Position numbers and translations under genes: made by a program | The notes under the pieces: generated by a model | The model's database searches: none | Told to the model about the DNA's origin: nothing | What the model saw: only the letters and a program-made list of their open reading frames with translations | Shown here: positions 30,344-40,022 of the stretch, one piece after another | Numbering within the stretch: position 1 is the first letter of the stretch | Layout of the letters: each line of letters starts with the position of its first letter | DNA from: Paraburkholderia fynbosensis | GTDB taxonomy: Bacteria; Pseudomonadota; Gammaproteobacteria; Burkholderiales; Burkholderiaceae | Direction: 5' to 3' | DNA: 64,000 nt | Assembly: GCF_902859935.1 (NCBI RefSeq) | Contig: NZ_CADIKI010000007.1 | Coordinates: forward strand, 124,001-188,000

Positions 30344-30742
30344 TCAGGCATCAGCCCGTTCCACCGGATGAATTTCAAGCCACGCATTCTCGTCGTCTTC
30401 GAAGAGCCGGGAGCGCGTGAGAAACCGCATGCCGCTCGGGCGCTCCAAAGAAAACATCCCGCCATTACCGGGCACCACGTCGATGATCAGTTGCGTGTGC
30501 TGCCAGTATTCGAATTGCGATTCGCTCATGTAGAAGGGCACGTCCGCGATCGTCCCGAGTTTCACATCGGACCCGCCGACCATGAACTCGCTGCGGGGAA
30601 ACATCATCGGCGCGCTGCCGTCGCAGCATCCGCCGGATTGATGGAACAGCACCTGCCCATGTTCGGCGCGCAGCTTGCCGATCAACTCGACAGCGGCAGG
30701 CGTCGCGATCACGCGGGCGACTTCTTTCTCATCGGCCATCAT
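30344..30742 (-). CDS. DUF779-family protein
   Basis: This 132-residue protein contains LFHQSGGCCDGSAPMMF, the hallmark CC-containing motif of DUF779, and WQHTQLIIDVVPGNGGMFSL. The family typically sits next to acetaldehyde-type aldehyde dehydrogenases, as here (the stop of the dehydrogenase is 61 bases from this start on the same strand). The biochemical role is not established; the paired cysteines suggest a metal or redox function. Two ATGs are adjacent (MM); CGAGGG precedes them. Confidence 0.9.
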   Translation of the reverse strand: MMADEKEVARVIATPAAVELIGKLRAEHGQVLFHQSGGCCDGSAPMMFPRSEFMVGGSDVKLGTIADVPFYMSESQFEYWQHTQLIIDVVPGNGGMFSLERPSGMRFLTRSRLFEDDENAWLEIHPVERADA

Positions 30743-30803
30743 ATGCCCTCGCTGAAAAGAGCGAGCCGCGCAATGCGGCCCGCCCCGGTCGGACCGCGCA
30801 CGT

Positions 30804-32324
30804 TTAGAAGAACCCGAGCGGCTTCTCGCTATAGCTGACGAGCAGGTTCTTGGTCTGCTGGTAGTGATCGAGCATCATCTTGTGATTCTCCCGGCCGATG
30901 CCCGATTGCTTGTAGCCGCCGAACGCCGCATGCGCCGGATACGCGTGGTAGCAATTGGTCCACACGCGGCCCGCCTGGATTTGCCGACCGAAGCGATAGG
31001 CGCGCGTGCCATCGCGCGTCCAGACGCCGGCGCCCAGACCGTAGAGCGTATCGTTGGCGATTTCCAGCGCTTCGTCCTCGGTCCTGAAGGTCGTGACCGA
31101 TACCACCGGCCCGAAGATTTCCTCCTGGAAGATGCGCATCTTGTTGTGGCCGCGGAACACGGTCGGCTTCACGTAATAGCCCTTGCTCAGCTCACCGTCG
31201 AGCGTGTTGCGCTCGCCGCCGATCAGACATTCTGCGCCTTCCTGTTTGCCGAGGTCGACGTACGAGAGGATCTTTTCGAGCTGCTCCTGCGAGGCTTGCG
31301 CGCCGATCATCGTCTTGCTGTCGAGCGGATGCCCTTGCGCAATCGCGGCGACGCGCTTCAACGCACGTTCCATGAAGCGGTCGTAAATCTTTTCATCGAT
31401 CAGCACGCGCGACGGACACGTACACACTTCGCCCTGATTCAGCGCGAACATCGTGAAGCCTTCGAGTGCTTTGTCGAAGTAGCTGTCGTCGGCGTTCATC
31501 ACGTCGGCGAAGAAGATGTTCGGGCTCTTGCCGCCGAGTTCGAGCGTCACCGGAATGATGTTCTGGCTCGCGTACTGCATGATCAGACGGCCAGTCGTGG
31601 TCTCGCCGGTAAACGCGATCTTCGCGATGCGCTTGTTCGACGCGAGCGGCTTGCCGGCTTCGAGACCAAAGCCGTTCACCACGTTCAGCACGCCCGCGGG
31701 TAGCAGGTCATGGATCAGTTCGACCAGCACGAGAATCGAAGCGGGCGTTTGCTCAGCGGGCTTCAGCACCACGCAGTTACCGGCGGCCAGCGCTGGCGCG
31801 AGCTTCCACACCGCCATCAGGATCGGGAAATTCCACGGGATGATCTGACCGACCACGCCGAGCGGTTCGTGAAAGTGATAGGCGACAGTGTCGTCGTCGA
31901 TCTCGGAGATCGAGCCTTCCTGTGCACGCACCGCGCCGGCGAAGTAGCGGAAGTGATCGATCGCGAGCGGAATATCGGCGGCCATGGTTTCGCGCAGCGG
32001 CTTGCCGTTGTCGATCGTCTCGGCGACCGCGAGGCGTTGCAGATTCGCTTCCATCCGGTCGGCGATGCGGTTCAGGATGTTCGCACGATCCGCCGTGGAG
32101 GTTTTGCCCCATGCGACTTTCGCACGATGCGCGGCGTCGAGCGCGAGTTCGATATCGGCTTCGCGTGAACGCGGGATCGACGTGAAGGGCTCGCCGGTGA
32201 TCGGCGACACGTTGTCGAAGTACTCGCCGCCCACGGGCTTCACCCATTCCCCGCCGATAAAATTCGCATACTGCTTCTTGTACGGGAATTCGGTGGTCAG
32301 AAACTGCATCTCCGCGTGATTCAT
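30804..32324 (-). CDS. Aldehyde dehydrogenase, acetaldehyde type (ExaC/AcoD-like)
   Basis: This 506-residue NAD-dependent enzyme oxidises aldehydes to acids; next to EutBC the natural substrate is acetaldehyde. Visible motifs are the N-terminal [15 protein letters not shown], the catalytic Glu region [13 protein letters not shown], the active-site Cys in [12 protein letters not shown] (about residues 303-305) and the C-terminal [20 protein letters not shown]. The ATG at 32324 follows GAGGAG, which excludes the long upstream open frame. It reads away from the divergent AraC-type activator and is followed by DUF779. Confidence 0.96.
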   Translation of the reverse strand: MNHAEMQFLTTEFPYKKQYANFIGGEWVKPVGGEYFDNVSPITGEPFTSIPRSREADIELALDAAHRAKVAWGKTSTADRANILNRIADRMEANLQRLAVAETIDNGKPLRETMAADIPLAIDHFRYFAGAVRAQEGSISEIDDDTVAYHFHEPLGVVGQIIPWNFPILMAVWKLAPALAAGNCVVLKPAEQTPASILVLVELIHDLLPAGVLNVVNGFGLEAGKPLASNKRIAKIAFTGETTTGRLIMQYASQNIIPVTLELGGKSPNIFFADVMNADDSYFDKALEGFTMFALNQGEVCTCPSRVLIDEKIYDRFMERALKRVAAIAQGHPLDSKTMIGAQASQEQLEKILSYVDLGKQEGAECLIGGERNTLDGELSKGYYVKPTVFRGHNKMRIFQEEIFGPVVSVTTFRTEDEALEIANDTLYGLGAGVWTRDGTRAYRFGRQIQAGRVWTNCYHAYPAHAAFGGYKQSGIGRENHKMMLDHYQQTKNLLVSYSEKPLGFF

Positions 32325-32627
32325 CTGTGTGCTCCTCACATGTTTGAATGGGCTATATCCGGCGCGATATACCGCTCGGCCGTGACAGCCTAGAGCCAGA
32401 AGTGTGCCATGCACCGCGCCGGTGACCCGTGCACGCGCAGCAGGCATCGGCGCACGGCATCGTGCGCAGCGCTGTTCAGGCCAAGGCACTGGAGCGTTTC
32501 GTTTCTGACCAGTGTGTGCCGTCCTGTTCACGAATTGAACAGGGCGCGCGGGCGAGAGCGCGACAAGTGGGTTCGGCATGGGACTTGCCTTCCTGTTCTC
32601 TTTCGCTTCCGTTTGCGCAGGTCCGGT
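32325..32627. other. Divergent promoter region between aldehyde dehydrogenase and its regulator
   Basis: About 300 bases separate the two start codons. No gene is supported here. The AraC-type activator and any sigma-54 or sigma-70 promoter for the dehydrogenase should act in this stretch; I could not pick out a convincing operator by eye. Confidence 0.4.
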
Positions 32628-33674
32628 ATGACGACCGATACCCGAGACGACCGCCTCATCAATCCGACGCTCGCGCCGCAGCCAAGCTTCCGCGTGCAGA
32701 CGCGCGTCGCTCATGACGCCGATGAACAGGCGGGCAATCTGCACGGCTGGAACCAGACTTATGACCAGTTGACCGCGGGCTGCTTCGTCGGCGAACTGAC
32801 GGAGCTGTGTGTCGATCACATGCAGGTGTTCGTCGAGACGACGAGCCACACGTTGCGGCAAACCTGCGAGGTGCAGAAGGACGCGTACTGGTTCGGTATC
32901 CCGACTTGCACGACGGCTTCGGGCCGCATCGACGCGCAGGTGATCGCCGGCGACGCGCTCGCGTTTCGTCCGGGCGGCGTGGAGTTCGAATTGCTGACCT
33001 CGGCGGGCTACGAGATTTTTGGCGTAGTGGTGAAGGGCGAGGTGCTGCGCCGCTATGCGGCGGACGTGGAGCGTGTCGGTCTCGCCGATCATATGCCGCA
33101 CAACGAAGTCGTGCCGATCGGCGTGGCGCGCAAGGCGCGCTTATGTGCGTCGCTGCGTCAATTGCTCGACGACGGCGCGGCGAGCGGCGCACCGTTGTCT
33201 GCGTTCGCGCGCAACAATGTGCAGGCGTCGGTGCTGGCGTCGCTGTTCGACGTCGGCGCGTTGCCGGCGGCGCAGCCGGTTGCGATGCCGGCGCGGCCGC
33301 GTCGTCAGTCGATCGTGTCGGAAGCGCGCGAGTACGTGCTGGTCCATCGCGATCGCGCGGTCAGCGTGCCGGAGTTGTGCGAGCGGCTGCATGTGAGCCG
33401 GCGCACGCTGCAGTACTGCTTTCAGGACGTGCTCGGCATGGCGCCCGCCACCTATCTGCGCGCGATTCGTCTGAATGGCGCGCGGCGCGATCTGTCGAAT
33501 GCATCGCGCGAATCGCGTTCGGTGCAGGATGTCGCGGCGGCTTGGGGCTTCTGGCATCTGAGCCAGTTCGCAACCGATTACCGCAAGCTATTCGGCGTGC
33601 GCCCGTCGGAGACCTTGAAGGCGGCGGTGAGCGTTCGCCACGGCATGGCAGAAGCAGGTTCGTTCGCTCACTAG
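32628..33674 (+). CDS. AraC-family activator, EutR-like
   Basis: This 348-residue protein has an N-terminal sensor region (about residues 20-220, including [20 protein letters not shown]) and a C-terminal double helix-turn-helix of AraC type ([20 protein letters not shown] and [20 protein letters not shown]). It resembles EutR-type regulators of ethanolamine genes. The ATG at 32628 was chosen by similarity of the N-terminus; the longer open frame upstream is compositionally different. Its place, divergent from the aldehyde dehydrogenase and near eutBC, supports control of the entire cluster. Confidence 0.88.
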   Translation: MTTDTRDDRLINPTLAPQPSFRVQTRVAHDADEQAGNLHGWNQTYDQLTAGCFVGELTELCVDHMQVFVETTSHTLRQTCEVQKDAYWFGIPTCTTASGRIDAQVIAGDALAFRPGGVEFELLTSAGYEIFGVVVKGEVLRRYAADVERVGLADHMPHNEVVPIGVARKARLCASLRQLLDDGAASGAPLSAFARNNVQASVLASLFDVGALPAAQPVAMPARPRRQSIVSEAREYVLVHRDRAVSVPELCERLHVSRRTLQYCFQDVLGMAPATYLRAIRLNGARRDLSNASRESRSVQDVAAAWGFWHLSQFATDYRKLFGVRPSETLKAAVSVRHGMAEAGSFAH

Positions 33675-33772
33675 GCGCGCGGGCGGCACGCGCGCAGCGG
33701 ACAGGCAGCGGTCCCGCCGTTCAGGCGCCAGCAACACGCGCCTCGTATCCGCGCGCAACTCACGTGCGCAAC

Positions 33773-36163
33773 TCACTTGTGCAACAGACGCAGCCCGTTC
33801 CCCACCACCAGCAGGCTCGCGCCGACATCGGCGAACACCGCCATCCACATCGTGCCGAGACCCATCAACGTCAGCACGAGAAACACGCTTTTAATGCCGA
33901 GCGCCAACGCGATGTTCTGCACCAGCACCGCATGCGTCGCCTTCGACAGACGGATGAATTGAGGAATCTTGCGCAGGTCGTCGTCCATCAGCGCGACGTC
34001 GGCGGTTTCGATCGCGGTGTCGGTGCCCATCGCGCCCATCGCGAAGCCGATGTCGGCGCGTGCCAGCGCGGGCGCATCGTTGATGCCGTCGCCGACCATG
34101 CCGACCGTTGCCCCGTCAGCCGACCATTGGGCGACCGCGTTCAGCTTGTCTTGCGGCAACTGGTCGCCGCGCGCTTCGTCGATACCGACCTCCTGCGCGA
34201 TCGCCGAGGCGGTGTGCCGGTTGTCGCCCGTGAGCATCGCCGTGGCGACGCCGAGCTGCCGCAATTCGGCGATGGCGGCGCGGCTCGTCTCCTTCACCGT
34301 ATCCGCGACGGCGAAGAGCGCGAGCACGCGCTCCGGGTTCATCAGCATCACGACGGTTTTGCCTTCGCCTTCGAGCGTGTCGAGGCGCGCTTCGAGCGAC
34401 GCCGAGCAGCGGCCGAGCTCTTCGACCAGCCGATGATTGCCGAGCCAATACGGCGCGCCGTCGATAGTGCCGCGAACGCCGCGCCCCGCCAGCGCTTCGA
34501 ACGCATCGACCGTGAGGTGGGCCATGCCGTCGCTTTGCGCCGCCGCCGCTATCGCCATCGACACCGGATGATCGGAGCGCCCCGCGAGACTCGCCGCGAG
34601 CGCCCGGCAACGGAGCGCGTCTGCCATGCCGCCGACGCCGCGTAAGTGCTCGAACTCGGTCTGCGCCGGTTTGCCGTGCGTGATCGTGCCGGTCTTGTCG
34701 AGCGCGAGCCGGGTGAGCTTGCGGCCCTGTTCGAGGTAGGCGCCCCCTTTGATCAGGATGCCCTTGCGCGCGGCGGCCGCGAGCCCGCTGACGATGGTCA
34801 CCGGCGTCGAGATCACGAGCGCGCAAGGACAGGCGATCACCAGCATCACCAACGCCTTGTAGACCCACTCGTGCCACGCTCCGCCCAACAGCAACGGCGG
34901 CACGAGCGCGACGGCGAGCGCGATCGCGAACACGATCGGCGTATACACCCGCGCGAACCGGTCGACGAAACGTTGCGTCGGCGCTTGGGCGCCTTGCGCT
35001 TCTTCGACCGCGTGGACGATCCGTGCGAGCGTCGTGTTGCTGGACCCGGCCGTGACGCGATAGTCGAGCGAGCCCGCCTGGTTGATCGTGCCGGCGAACA
35101 CGGCGTCGCCGATGGTTTTGTCGACGGGCAGGCTCTCGCCCGTGATCGGCGCCTGATTCACGCTGGAGCGGCCCGCGACGACCTCGCCGTCGAGCGCGAT
35201 CCGCTCGCCCGGCTTCACGCGCACCACCGCGCCGAGCGGGATCGCATCGAGCCTCGTGAGTTGCCAGCCGCCATGGGGTTGCCGCACGCTCGCCTGCTCC
35301 GGCGTGAGTTGCATCAAGCCTTGGATCGCATGGCGGGCGCGGTCGAGCGACTTCGCCTCGATCAGTTCGGCGATCGTGAAGAGCACCATCACCATCGCGG
35401 CTTCCGGCCATTGGCCGAGGATCAGCGCGCCGCTCACCGCAATGCTCATCAACGCGTTGATGTTCAGGTTGCCGTTGCGGATCGCGAGCCAGCCCTTGCG
35501 GTACGTTGTGAGGCCGCAGGAGGCGATCGCGAGGATCGCCAGACCCGCAGCAAGCCAGGCCGGTGCGCCGAGCCAGCCAGCGGCCTCTGAGCCCGCCGCG
35601 GCGGCCCCGGCGAGCGCGAGCGGCCACCACGGCCTGGGCGGTGCGGGCGAAACGGCGGAGGGCGCTGTGCCGGAGGCGGTGTCCGCGAGTTCGGGTGTGA
35701 AGTCGAGTGAGTGGAGCGCGGCGAGGATCGCAGCAAGTGCATGCGGCGCGTGGACGACCGTCAGCACACGCTGCATCAGATTGAAGTCCATGCTGCGCAC
35801 GTGGGGCATGCGGCTGAATTTCTTGCGGATCAGCGCTTCCTCGGTCGGGCAATCCATCTGCATGATGCGGATCGCGGTGCGCATATCGTCGCCGACGGCT
35901 TCGGATCGCGGCAGCGCGATGGCTGGCGGGATCGCGGTTGCGGGTGTGCAGCAATCGCCGGCGGCATGGGTGTGATGGGCGGGTCGATCTGCATGCGCGT
36001 GGCCATGATCGTGGCAATGGCCGTCGCGGTGCTCGTGCTCTTGCCCACAACACTCCTCTCGTCCGTGTGCATCCTCATGCGCATGAGCATGCCCCTCACG
36101 CCCATGAGCACAGCCTTTCCCCTCTTCAAAACGGTCCGCTTCGGATTCGCTGACTTGACGCAT
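33773..36163 (-). CDS. cadA: Zn/Cd/Pb-exporting P1B-2 ATPase with His-rich tail and HMA domain
   Basis: This 796-residue pump has a His/Cys-rich N-terminus (residues about 18-75, HAHAHEDAHGREECC), an HMA-like domain (IMQMDCPTEEALIRKKF), CPC in a membrane segment (IACPCALVIST), DKTGTITHGK, SDHPVS and GDGINDAPALARAD. The last membrane pair has the Lys (IKSVFLVL) and DxG (ADVGASLLVV) of Zn/Cd/Pb pumps. It exports toxic divalent metals from the cytoplasm. It is divergent from a MerR-type regulator, with a 20-base-spaced promoter covered by an ACCTTG/CAAGGT operator. The ATG at 36163 follows AGGAAG. Confidence 0.95.
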   Translation of the reverse strand: MRQVSESEADRFEEGKGCAHGREGHAHAHEDAHGREECCGQEHEHRDGHCHDHGHAHADRPAHHTHAAGDCCTPATAIPPAIALPRSEAVGDDMRTAIRIMQMDCPTEEALIRKKFSRMPHVRSMDFNLMQRVLTVVHAPHALAAILAALHSLDFTPELADTASGTAPSAVSPAPPRPWWPLALAGAAAAGSEAAGWLGAPAWLAAGLAILAIASCGLTTYRKGWLAIRNGNLNINALMSIAVSGALILGQWPEAAMVMVLFTIAELIEAKSLDRARHAIQGLMQLTPEQASVRQPHGGWQLTRLDAIPLGAVVRVKPGERIALDGEVVAGRSSVNQAPITGESLPVDKTIGDAVFAGTINQAGSLDYRVTAGSSNTTLARIVHAVEEAQGAQAPTQRFVDRFARVYTPIVFAIALAVALVPPLLLGGAWHEWVYKALVMLVIACPCALVISTPVTIVSGLAAAARKGILIKGGAYLEQGRKLTRLALDKTGTITHGKPAQTEFEHLRGVGGMADALRCRALAASLAGRSDHPVSMAIAAAAQSDGMAHLTVDAFEALAGRGVRGTIDGAPYWLGNHRLVEELGRCSASLEARLDTLEGEGKTVVMLMNPERVLALFAVADTVKETSRAAIAELRQLGVATAMLTGDNRHTASAIAQEVGIDEARGDQLPQDKLNAVAQWSADGATVGMVGDGINDAPALARADIGFAMGAMGTDTAIETADVALMDDDLRKIPQFIRLSKATHAVLVQNIALALGIKSVFLVLTLMGLGTMWMAVFADVGASLLVVGNGLRLLHK

Positions 36164-36191
36164 TGGTGGCTTCCTGGTTCGATTTGTGGTC

Positions 36192-36223
36192 TAGTAAACA
36201 CCTTGAAGCCACTACAAGGTCAA
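36192..36223 (-). promoter_or_regulatory. MerR-type operator-promoter of cadA
   Basis: The inverted repeat ACCTTG-N9-CAAGGT (36200-36220) lies between a -35 TTGACC (36218-36223, minus strand) and a -10 TTACTA (36192-36197) separated by 20 bases. The over-long spacer with a dyad in it is the hallmark of MerR-family activation by DNA untwisting. It controls the ATPase and probably the regulator on the other strand. Confidence 0.85.
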
Positions 36224-36243
36224 GGCCGCTATCCGGAGGGTCC

Positions 36244-36675
36244 ATGAAAATCGGCGAATTGGCGAAAATCGCCCATTGCACGACCGAAACCATCCGTTTC
36301 TATGAGAAAGAGGGCCTGTTGCCCGAGGCGGATCGCACCGAGGCCAATTACCGCAGTTACACGGCGAAGCACGTCGAGCGCTTGCGCTTTATCCGCAATT
36401 GCCGCGCGCTCGACATGACCCACGACGAAATCCGCGCGTTGCTGCTGTTAACCGACGCGCCGGCGAACGGCTGCGGCGGCATCAATACGCTGATCGACGA
36501 GCACATCGCGCACGTCGACACGCGCATCGACGAACTGAAGCAGCTGAAACTGCAATTGACCACGTTGCGCGAGCAATGCCGCGGCGAACAGGCCGTCGAA
36601 GACTGCGGCATCGTGCACGGCCTGAGCGAAATGGATGTGAGCGCGCCGCGTGCGCGCCATACGCATCTGGGCTGA
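36244..36675 (+). CDS. cadR: MerR-family metal-responsive regulator (CadR/PbrR-like)
   Basis: This 143-residue regulator starts MKIGELAKIAHCTTETIRFY (MerR winged helix) and has a dimerisation helix with metal-binding Cys: NGCGGINTLIDEH and REQCRGEQAVEDCGIVHG. The Cys spacing fits Cd/Pb/Zn sensors of the CadR/PbrR group. The C-terminus ends with a short His-containing tail (HTHLG). The ATG at 36244 follows GGAGGG. It is divergent from cadA across the MerR operator, so it activates export in response to metal. Confidence 0.93.
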   Translation: MKIGELAKIAHCTTETIRFYEKEGLLPEADRTEANYRSYTAKHVERLRFIRNCRALDMTHDEIRALLLLTDAPANGCGGINTLIDEHIAHVDTRIDELKQLKLQLTTLREQCRGEQAVEDCGIVHGLSEMDVSAPRARHTHLG

Positions 36676-36778
36676 AGCGTTCCGGCCGCATCGCGTGATC
36701 GAGCGCGGCGACCCCTTCATGGCCGGGCCGTTCGTGCGGCCCGCCCGATAAACCCCCGAATCCAGTTGGAGAATCAAC

Positions 36779-36979
36779 GTGTTTACCTGTAGAAATCAGT
36801 CCTGCGACGCGCAGTGGGAACTGTCGGACGTCGTCATCAAGAACGAAGGGCAGGGGCTGCTGTTCCGTTGCCCGATGTGCGGCGCGCGCAATTACGTCGA
36901 GCGTTTCGACGGCGAAGACGGCTCGGTGCTGTACGAACAGATCGAAGGCCGCCCCGCCCCTGGCCCCCTGGCCGACTAG
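36779..36979 (+). CDS. Small zinc-ribbon-like protein
   Basis: This 66-residue protein has two Cys pairs (CRNQSC near the start and CPMC at about residue 31-34) that should hold a structural zinc. It begins at a GTG (36779) with GGAG at 36768-36771, 7 bases ahead. The function is unknown; small zinc ribbons of this kind can be nucleic-acid or protein adaptors. It lies 28 bases before dbpA in the same direction and may be co-transcribed. Confidence 0.7.
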   Translation: MFTCRNQSCDAQWELSDVVIKNEGQGLLFRCPMCGARNYVERFDGEDGSVLYEQIEGRPAPGPLAD

Positions 36980-37007
36980 TCTCCAGCCAATAGCGAACCC
37001 TCACCCT

Positions 37008-38411
37008 ATGAACAGTCCCACCACCGCCGGCGCGCCGTTTAGCGCATTGCCGCTGCCGGACGCGACCCTCGCGAACCTGACGCAGCTCGGCTACGTCGAG
37101 ATGACGCCGATTCAGGCCGCGAGCCTGCCGATCGCGCTCGCCGGCCATGATCTGATCGCCCAGGCGAAAACGGGCAGCGGCAAGACCGCGGCGTTTTCGC
37201 TCGCGCTGCTCGCGCGCCTCGACGTACGCAACTTCGCCGTGCAGGCGATGGTGCTGTGCCCGACGCGCGAACTCGCCGATCAGGTCACGCAGGAAATCCG
37301 CCGCCTCGCGCGCGCAGAAGAAAACATCAAGGTGCTGACGCTGTGCGGCGGCACGCCGATGCGTCCGCAAACGGCCAGCCTGGAACACGGCGCGCACATC
37401 GTGGTCGGCACGCCGGGCCGCATCATGGATCACCTCGAACGCGGCAGCCTGCCGCTGCAAGCGCTGAACACGCTGGTGCTCGACGAAGCCGACCGCATGC
37501 TCGACATGGGTTTCTTCGACGATATCTCGACCGTCGTGAAGCAATGCCCGAAAGAGCGGCAAACGCTGCTGTTCTCAGCGACATACCCCGAGGGCATCGT
37601 CAAGCTGAGCCAGCAGTTCCTGCGCAATCCGAAGGAAGTGAAGCTCGCCGAGCGGCACGACAACACCAAGATTCGCCAGCGCTTCTATGAAGTGACCGAA
37701 GACGAGCGCCTGCATGCCGTCGGTCTCCTGCTCAACCACTATCGCCCGGTGAGCACGCTCGCGTTCTGCAATACCAAGCAGCAGTGCCGCGATCTGCTCG
37801 ACGTGCTGCGCGCGCAAGGTTTCCATGCGCTCGCGCTGCATGGCGAACTCGATCAGCGCGAGCGCGATCAGGTGCTGATCCAGTTCGCGAATCGCAGCTG
37901 CTCGGTATTGGTCGCCACGGACGTCGCCGCGCGCGGTCTCGACATCGCGCAACTCGAAGCGGTGATTAACGTCGACGTAACGCCGGACCCGGAAGTGCAC
38001 GTGCACCGCATCGGCCGCACGGGCCGCGCCGATCAGGAAGGCTGGGCACTGAGCCTCGCGAGCATGAACGAGATGGGCCGCGTCGGCAGTCTCGAACAGG
38101 CGCAAAAGCGCGACGTCGAATGGCACAAGCTGTCCGAACTCACGACGACGAGCAAGGAGCCGCTGCTGCCGCCGATGGAAACGCTGCAGATTCTCGGCGG
38201 CCGCAAGGAAAAGATCCGCCCCGGCGACGTGCTCGGCGCGCTGACCGGCGAGGCGGGTTTCGCGGGCTCGCAGATCGGCAAGATCAACGTAACGGAGATG
38301 TCGACCTACGTGGCGGTGGAGCGCAGCATCGCGCGCGACGCGCTGCGCAAGCTCAGCGCCGGCAAGGTGAAGGGCAAGAAGGTCAAGGTCCGTCTGATGG
38401 ACGACGCCTGA
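37008..38411 (+). CDS. dbpA: ATP-dependent DEAD-box RNA helicase DbpA
   Basis: This 467-residue protein has helicase motifs in order: AKTGSGKTAAF (motif I), PTRELA (Ia), TPGR (Ib), DEAD (in LVLDEADRMLDMGF), SAT, VATDVAARGLDI (V) and HRIGRTGRAD (VI). The C-terminal domain (about residues 390-467, GGRKEKIRPGDVLGALTGEA) is the DbpA-specific RNA-binding module that targets 23S rRNA helix 92. It acts in large ribosomal subunit assembly. The start ATG lacks an obvious Shine-Dalgarno. Confidence 0.96.
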   Translation: MNSPTTAGAPFSALPLPDATLANLTQLGYVEMTPIQAASLPIALAGHDLIAQAKTGSGKTAAFSLALLARLDVRNFAVQAMVLCPTRELADQVTQEIRRLARAEENIKVLTLCGGTPMRPQTASLEHGAHIVVGTPGRIMDHLERGSLPLQALNTLVLDEADRMLDMGFFDDISTVVKQCPKERQTLLFSATYPEGIVKLSQQFLRNPKEVKLAERHDNTKIRQRFYEVTEDERLHAVGLLLNHYRPVSTLAFCNTKQQCRDLLDVLRAQGFHALALHGELDQRERDQVLIQFANRSCSVLVATDVAARGLDIAQLEAVINVDVTPDPEVHVHRIGRTGRADQEGWALSLASMNEMGRVGSLEQAQKRDVEWHKLSELTTTSKEPLLPPMETLQILGGRKEKIRPGDVLGALTGEAGFAGSQIGKINVTEMSTYVAVERSIARDALRKLSAGKVKGKKVKVRLMDDA

Positions 38412-38726
38412 TAGCGCCCGCTATCAGGACAAGGCAAGGGGTGGCGGCATTCGCGGCCGCTCCCTTCGCGCATCACATTACGTCATACCTGCGCTTTATT
38501 CCGGGTACTTTTCGCGGCCCGGTTTCTTCCCCAAGGCTTTGATCCGATTGGCTTCACGCGGCGCGGCGCGCGTTCGCGCGCGTCATGACGTAAACGCATG
38601 CCGCGCATGACAAAGTTTCGATTGTGACGGTTCTTTGGCTGATGCCTAATCACCAGACCGGAAAGGCGGCCGCACTGTCGGTGCGTCCTCGAATCCGCAG
38701 CTGGATGAAGATAGGGAGATAGCCTT
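38412..38726. other. 315-base gap upstream of the aminotransferase gene
   Basis: No gene is seen. The stretch includes GC-rich palindromic runs around 38568-38582 and an AT-containing region near 38605-38650 that could hold a promoter. Given the methionine-linked gene downstream I looked for a SAM or SAH riboswitch and did not recognise one. Confidence 0.35.
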
Positions 38727-39881
38727 ATGCAGAGCGCCATGCAAGCCCGCTCGAAACTGCCTGACGTGGGCACGACGATTTTTACCGTGATCGGCCAGCT
38801 GGCCGCTCAATACGATGCGCTGAACCTGTCGCAGGGCGCACCGAATTTCGCGCCGGACGCGAAACTGGTCGACGGTGTCGCGCAAGCGATGCGCGCTGGC
38901 CATAACCAGTACGCGCCGATGGCAGGCATTGCCGCGTTGCGCGAAGCGCTCGCCGACAAGGTCGAAACGCTGTATGGCGTGCGCTACGACCCGGTCGGCG
39001 AAGTGACCGTGATCGCCAGCGCGAGCGAAGGGCTGTATTCGACGATCAGCGCACTGGTGCATCCCGGCGACGAAGTGATCTACTTCGAGCCGTCGTTCGA
39101 CAGCTATGGTCCGATCGTCCGGCTGCAAGGCGCGACGCCGGTGGCGATCAAACTCTCGTTGAGCGACTTCCGCGTGGACTGGGACGAGGTCGCTGCCGCG
39201 ATCACGCCGAAGACCCGCATGATCATCATCAACACGCCGCACAACCCGACCGCTACCGTGTTCAGCGAGGCCGACATCGCGCGGCTGAAGGCGCTCACGC
39301 GTAACACCGATATCGTGATTCTCGCCGACGAGGTCTACGAACACGTCGTGTTCGACGGTGCGAAGCATCAGAGCATGGCGTGCGACGCCGAGCTCGCGGA
39401 GCGCAGCGTGATCGTCTCGTCGTTCGGCAAGTCGTATCACGTGACCGGCTGGCGCGTCGGCTATTGCCTCGCACCCGCCGCGTTGATGGACGAGATTCGC
39501 AAGGTCCATCAGTTCATGGTCTTTTCCGCCGATACCCCCATGCAGTACGCGTTCGCCGATGCGCTGGCCGATCGCGAAAGCTATCTCGGCCTGTCCGCGT
39601 TCTATCAGAAAAAGCGCGATCTGCTCGCGCACGCGCTGCGCGAGTCGCGCTTCGAATTGTTGCCGAGTGAGGGCAGCTTCTTCATGCTTGCTCGTTTTCG
39701 CGGCATCTCCGACGAAAGCGACAGCGATTTCGTGCTGCGCCTGATTCGCGATGCGCGCGTCGCGACGATCCCGTTGTCCGCGTTTTACACTGACGGCACG
39801 GATTCCGGTTTGATCCGCCTCAGCTTCTCGAAGGACGACGCGACACTGCTCGAAGGCGCGCGGCGTTTGTGCGAGATCTGA
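38727..39881 (+). CDS. PLP-dependent aminotransferase, methionine type (YbdL-like)
   Basis: This 384-residue class I/II aminotransferase has the family signs LNLSQGAPNFA, NTPHNPTATVFSEADI, ADEVYEHVVFDG and the PLP-lysine motif SSFGKSYHVTGWRVGY. The sequence is closest in feel to YbdL, a methionine-preferring aminotransferase that can close the methionine salvage pathway. The start ATG is preceded by a GGGAGA box. It stands alone between dbpA and an amino-acid-binding protein. Confidence 0.87.
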   Translation: MQSAMQARSKLPDVGTTIFTVIGQLAAQYDALNLSQGAPNFAPDAKLVDGVAQAMRAGHNQYAPMAGIAALREALADKVETLYGVRYDPVGEVTVIASASEGLYSTISALVHPGDEVIYFEPSFDSYGPIVRLQGATPVAIKLSLSDFRVDWDEVAAAITPKTRMIIINTPHNPTATVFSEADIARLKALTRNTDIVILADEVYEHVVFDGAKHQSMACDAELAERSVIVSSFGKSYHVTGWRVGYCLAPAALMDEIRKVHQFMVFSADTPMQYAFADALADRESYLGLSAFYQKKRDLLAHALRESRFELLPSEGSFFMLARFRGISDESDSDFVLRLIRDARVATIPLSAFYTDGTDSGLIRLSFSKDDATLLEGARRLCEI

Positions 39882-40022
39882 GCGCGCTGACGAGCGCGGG
39901 CCGCAGCACTGGCTGGTTTTTTGAACGCAGTATGATCGTCGCGCCTCGTTACGCCGCCGTGCATCGCATGCTGCGGCGCGGGCGATACGGCGAAATCGGA
40001 AGAAGAAAGGAAGGGATTCGCT

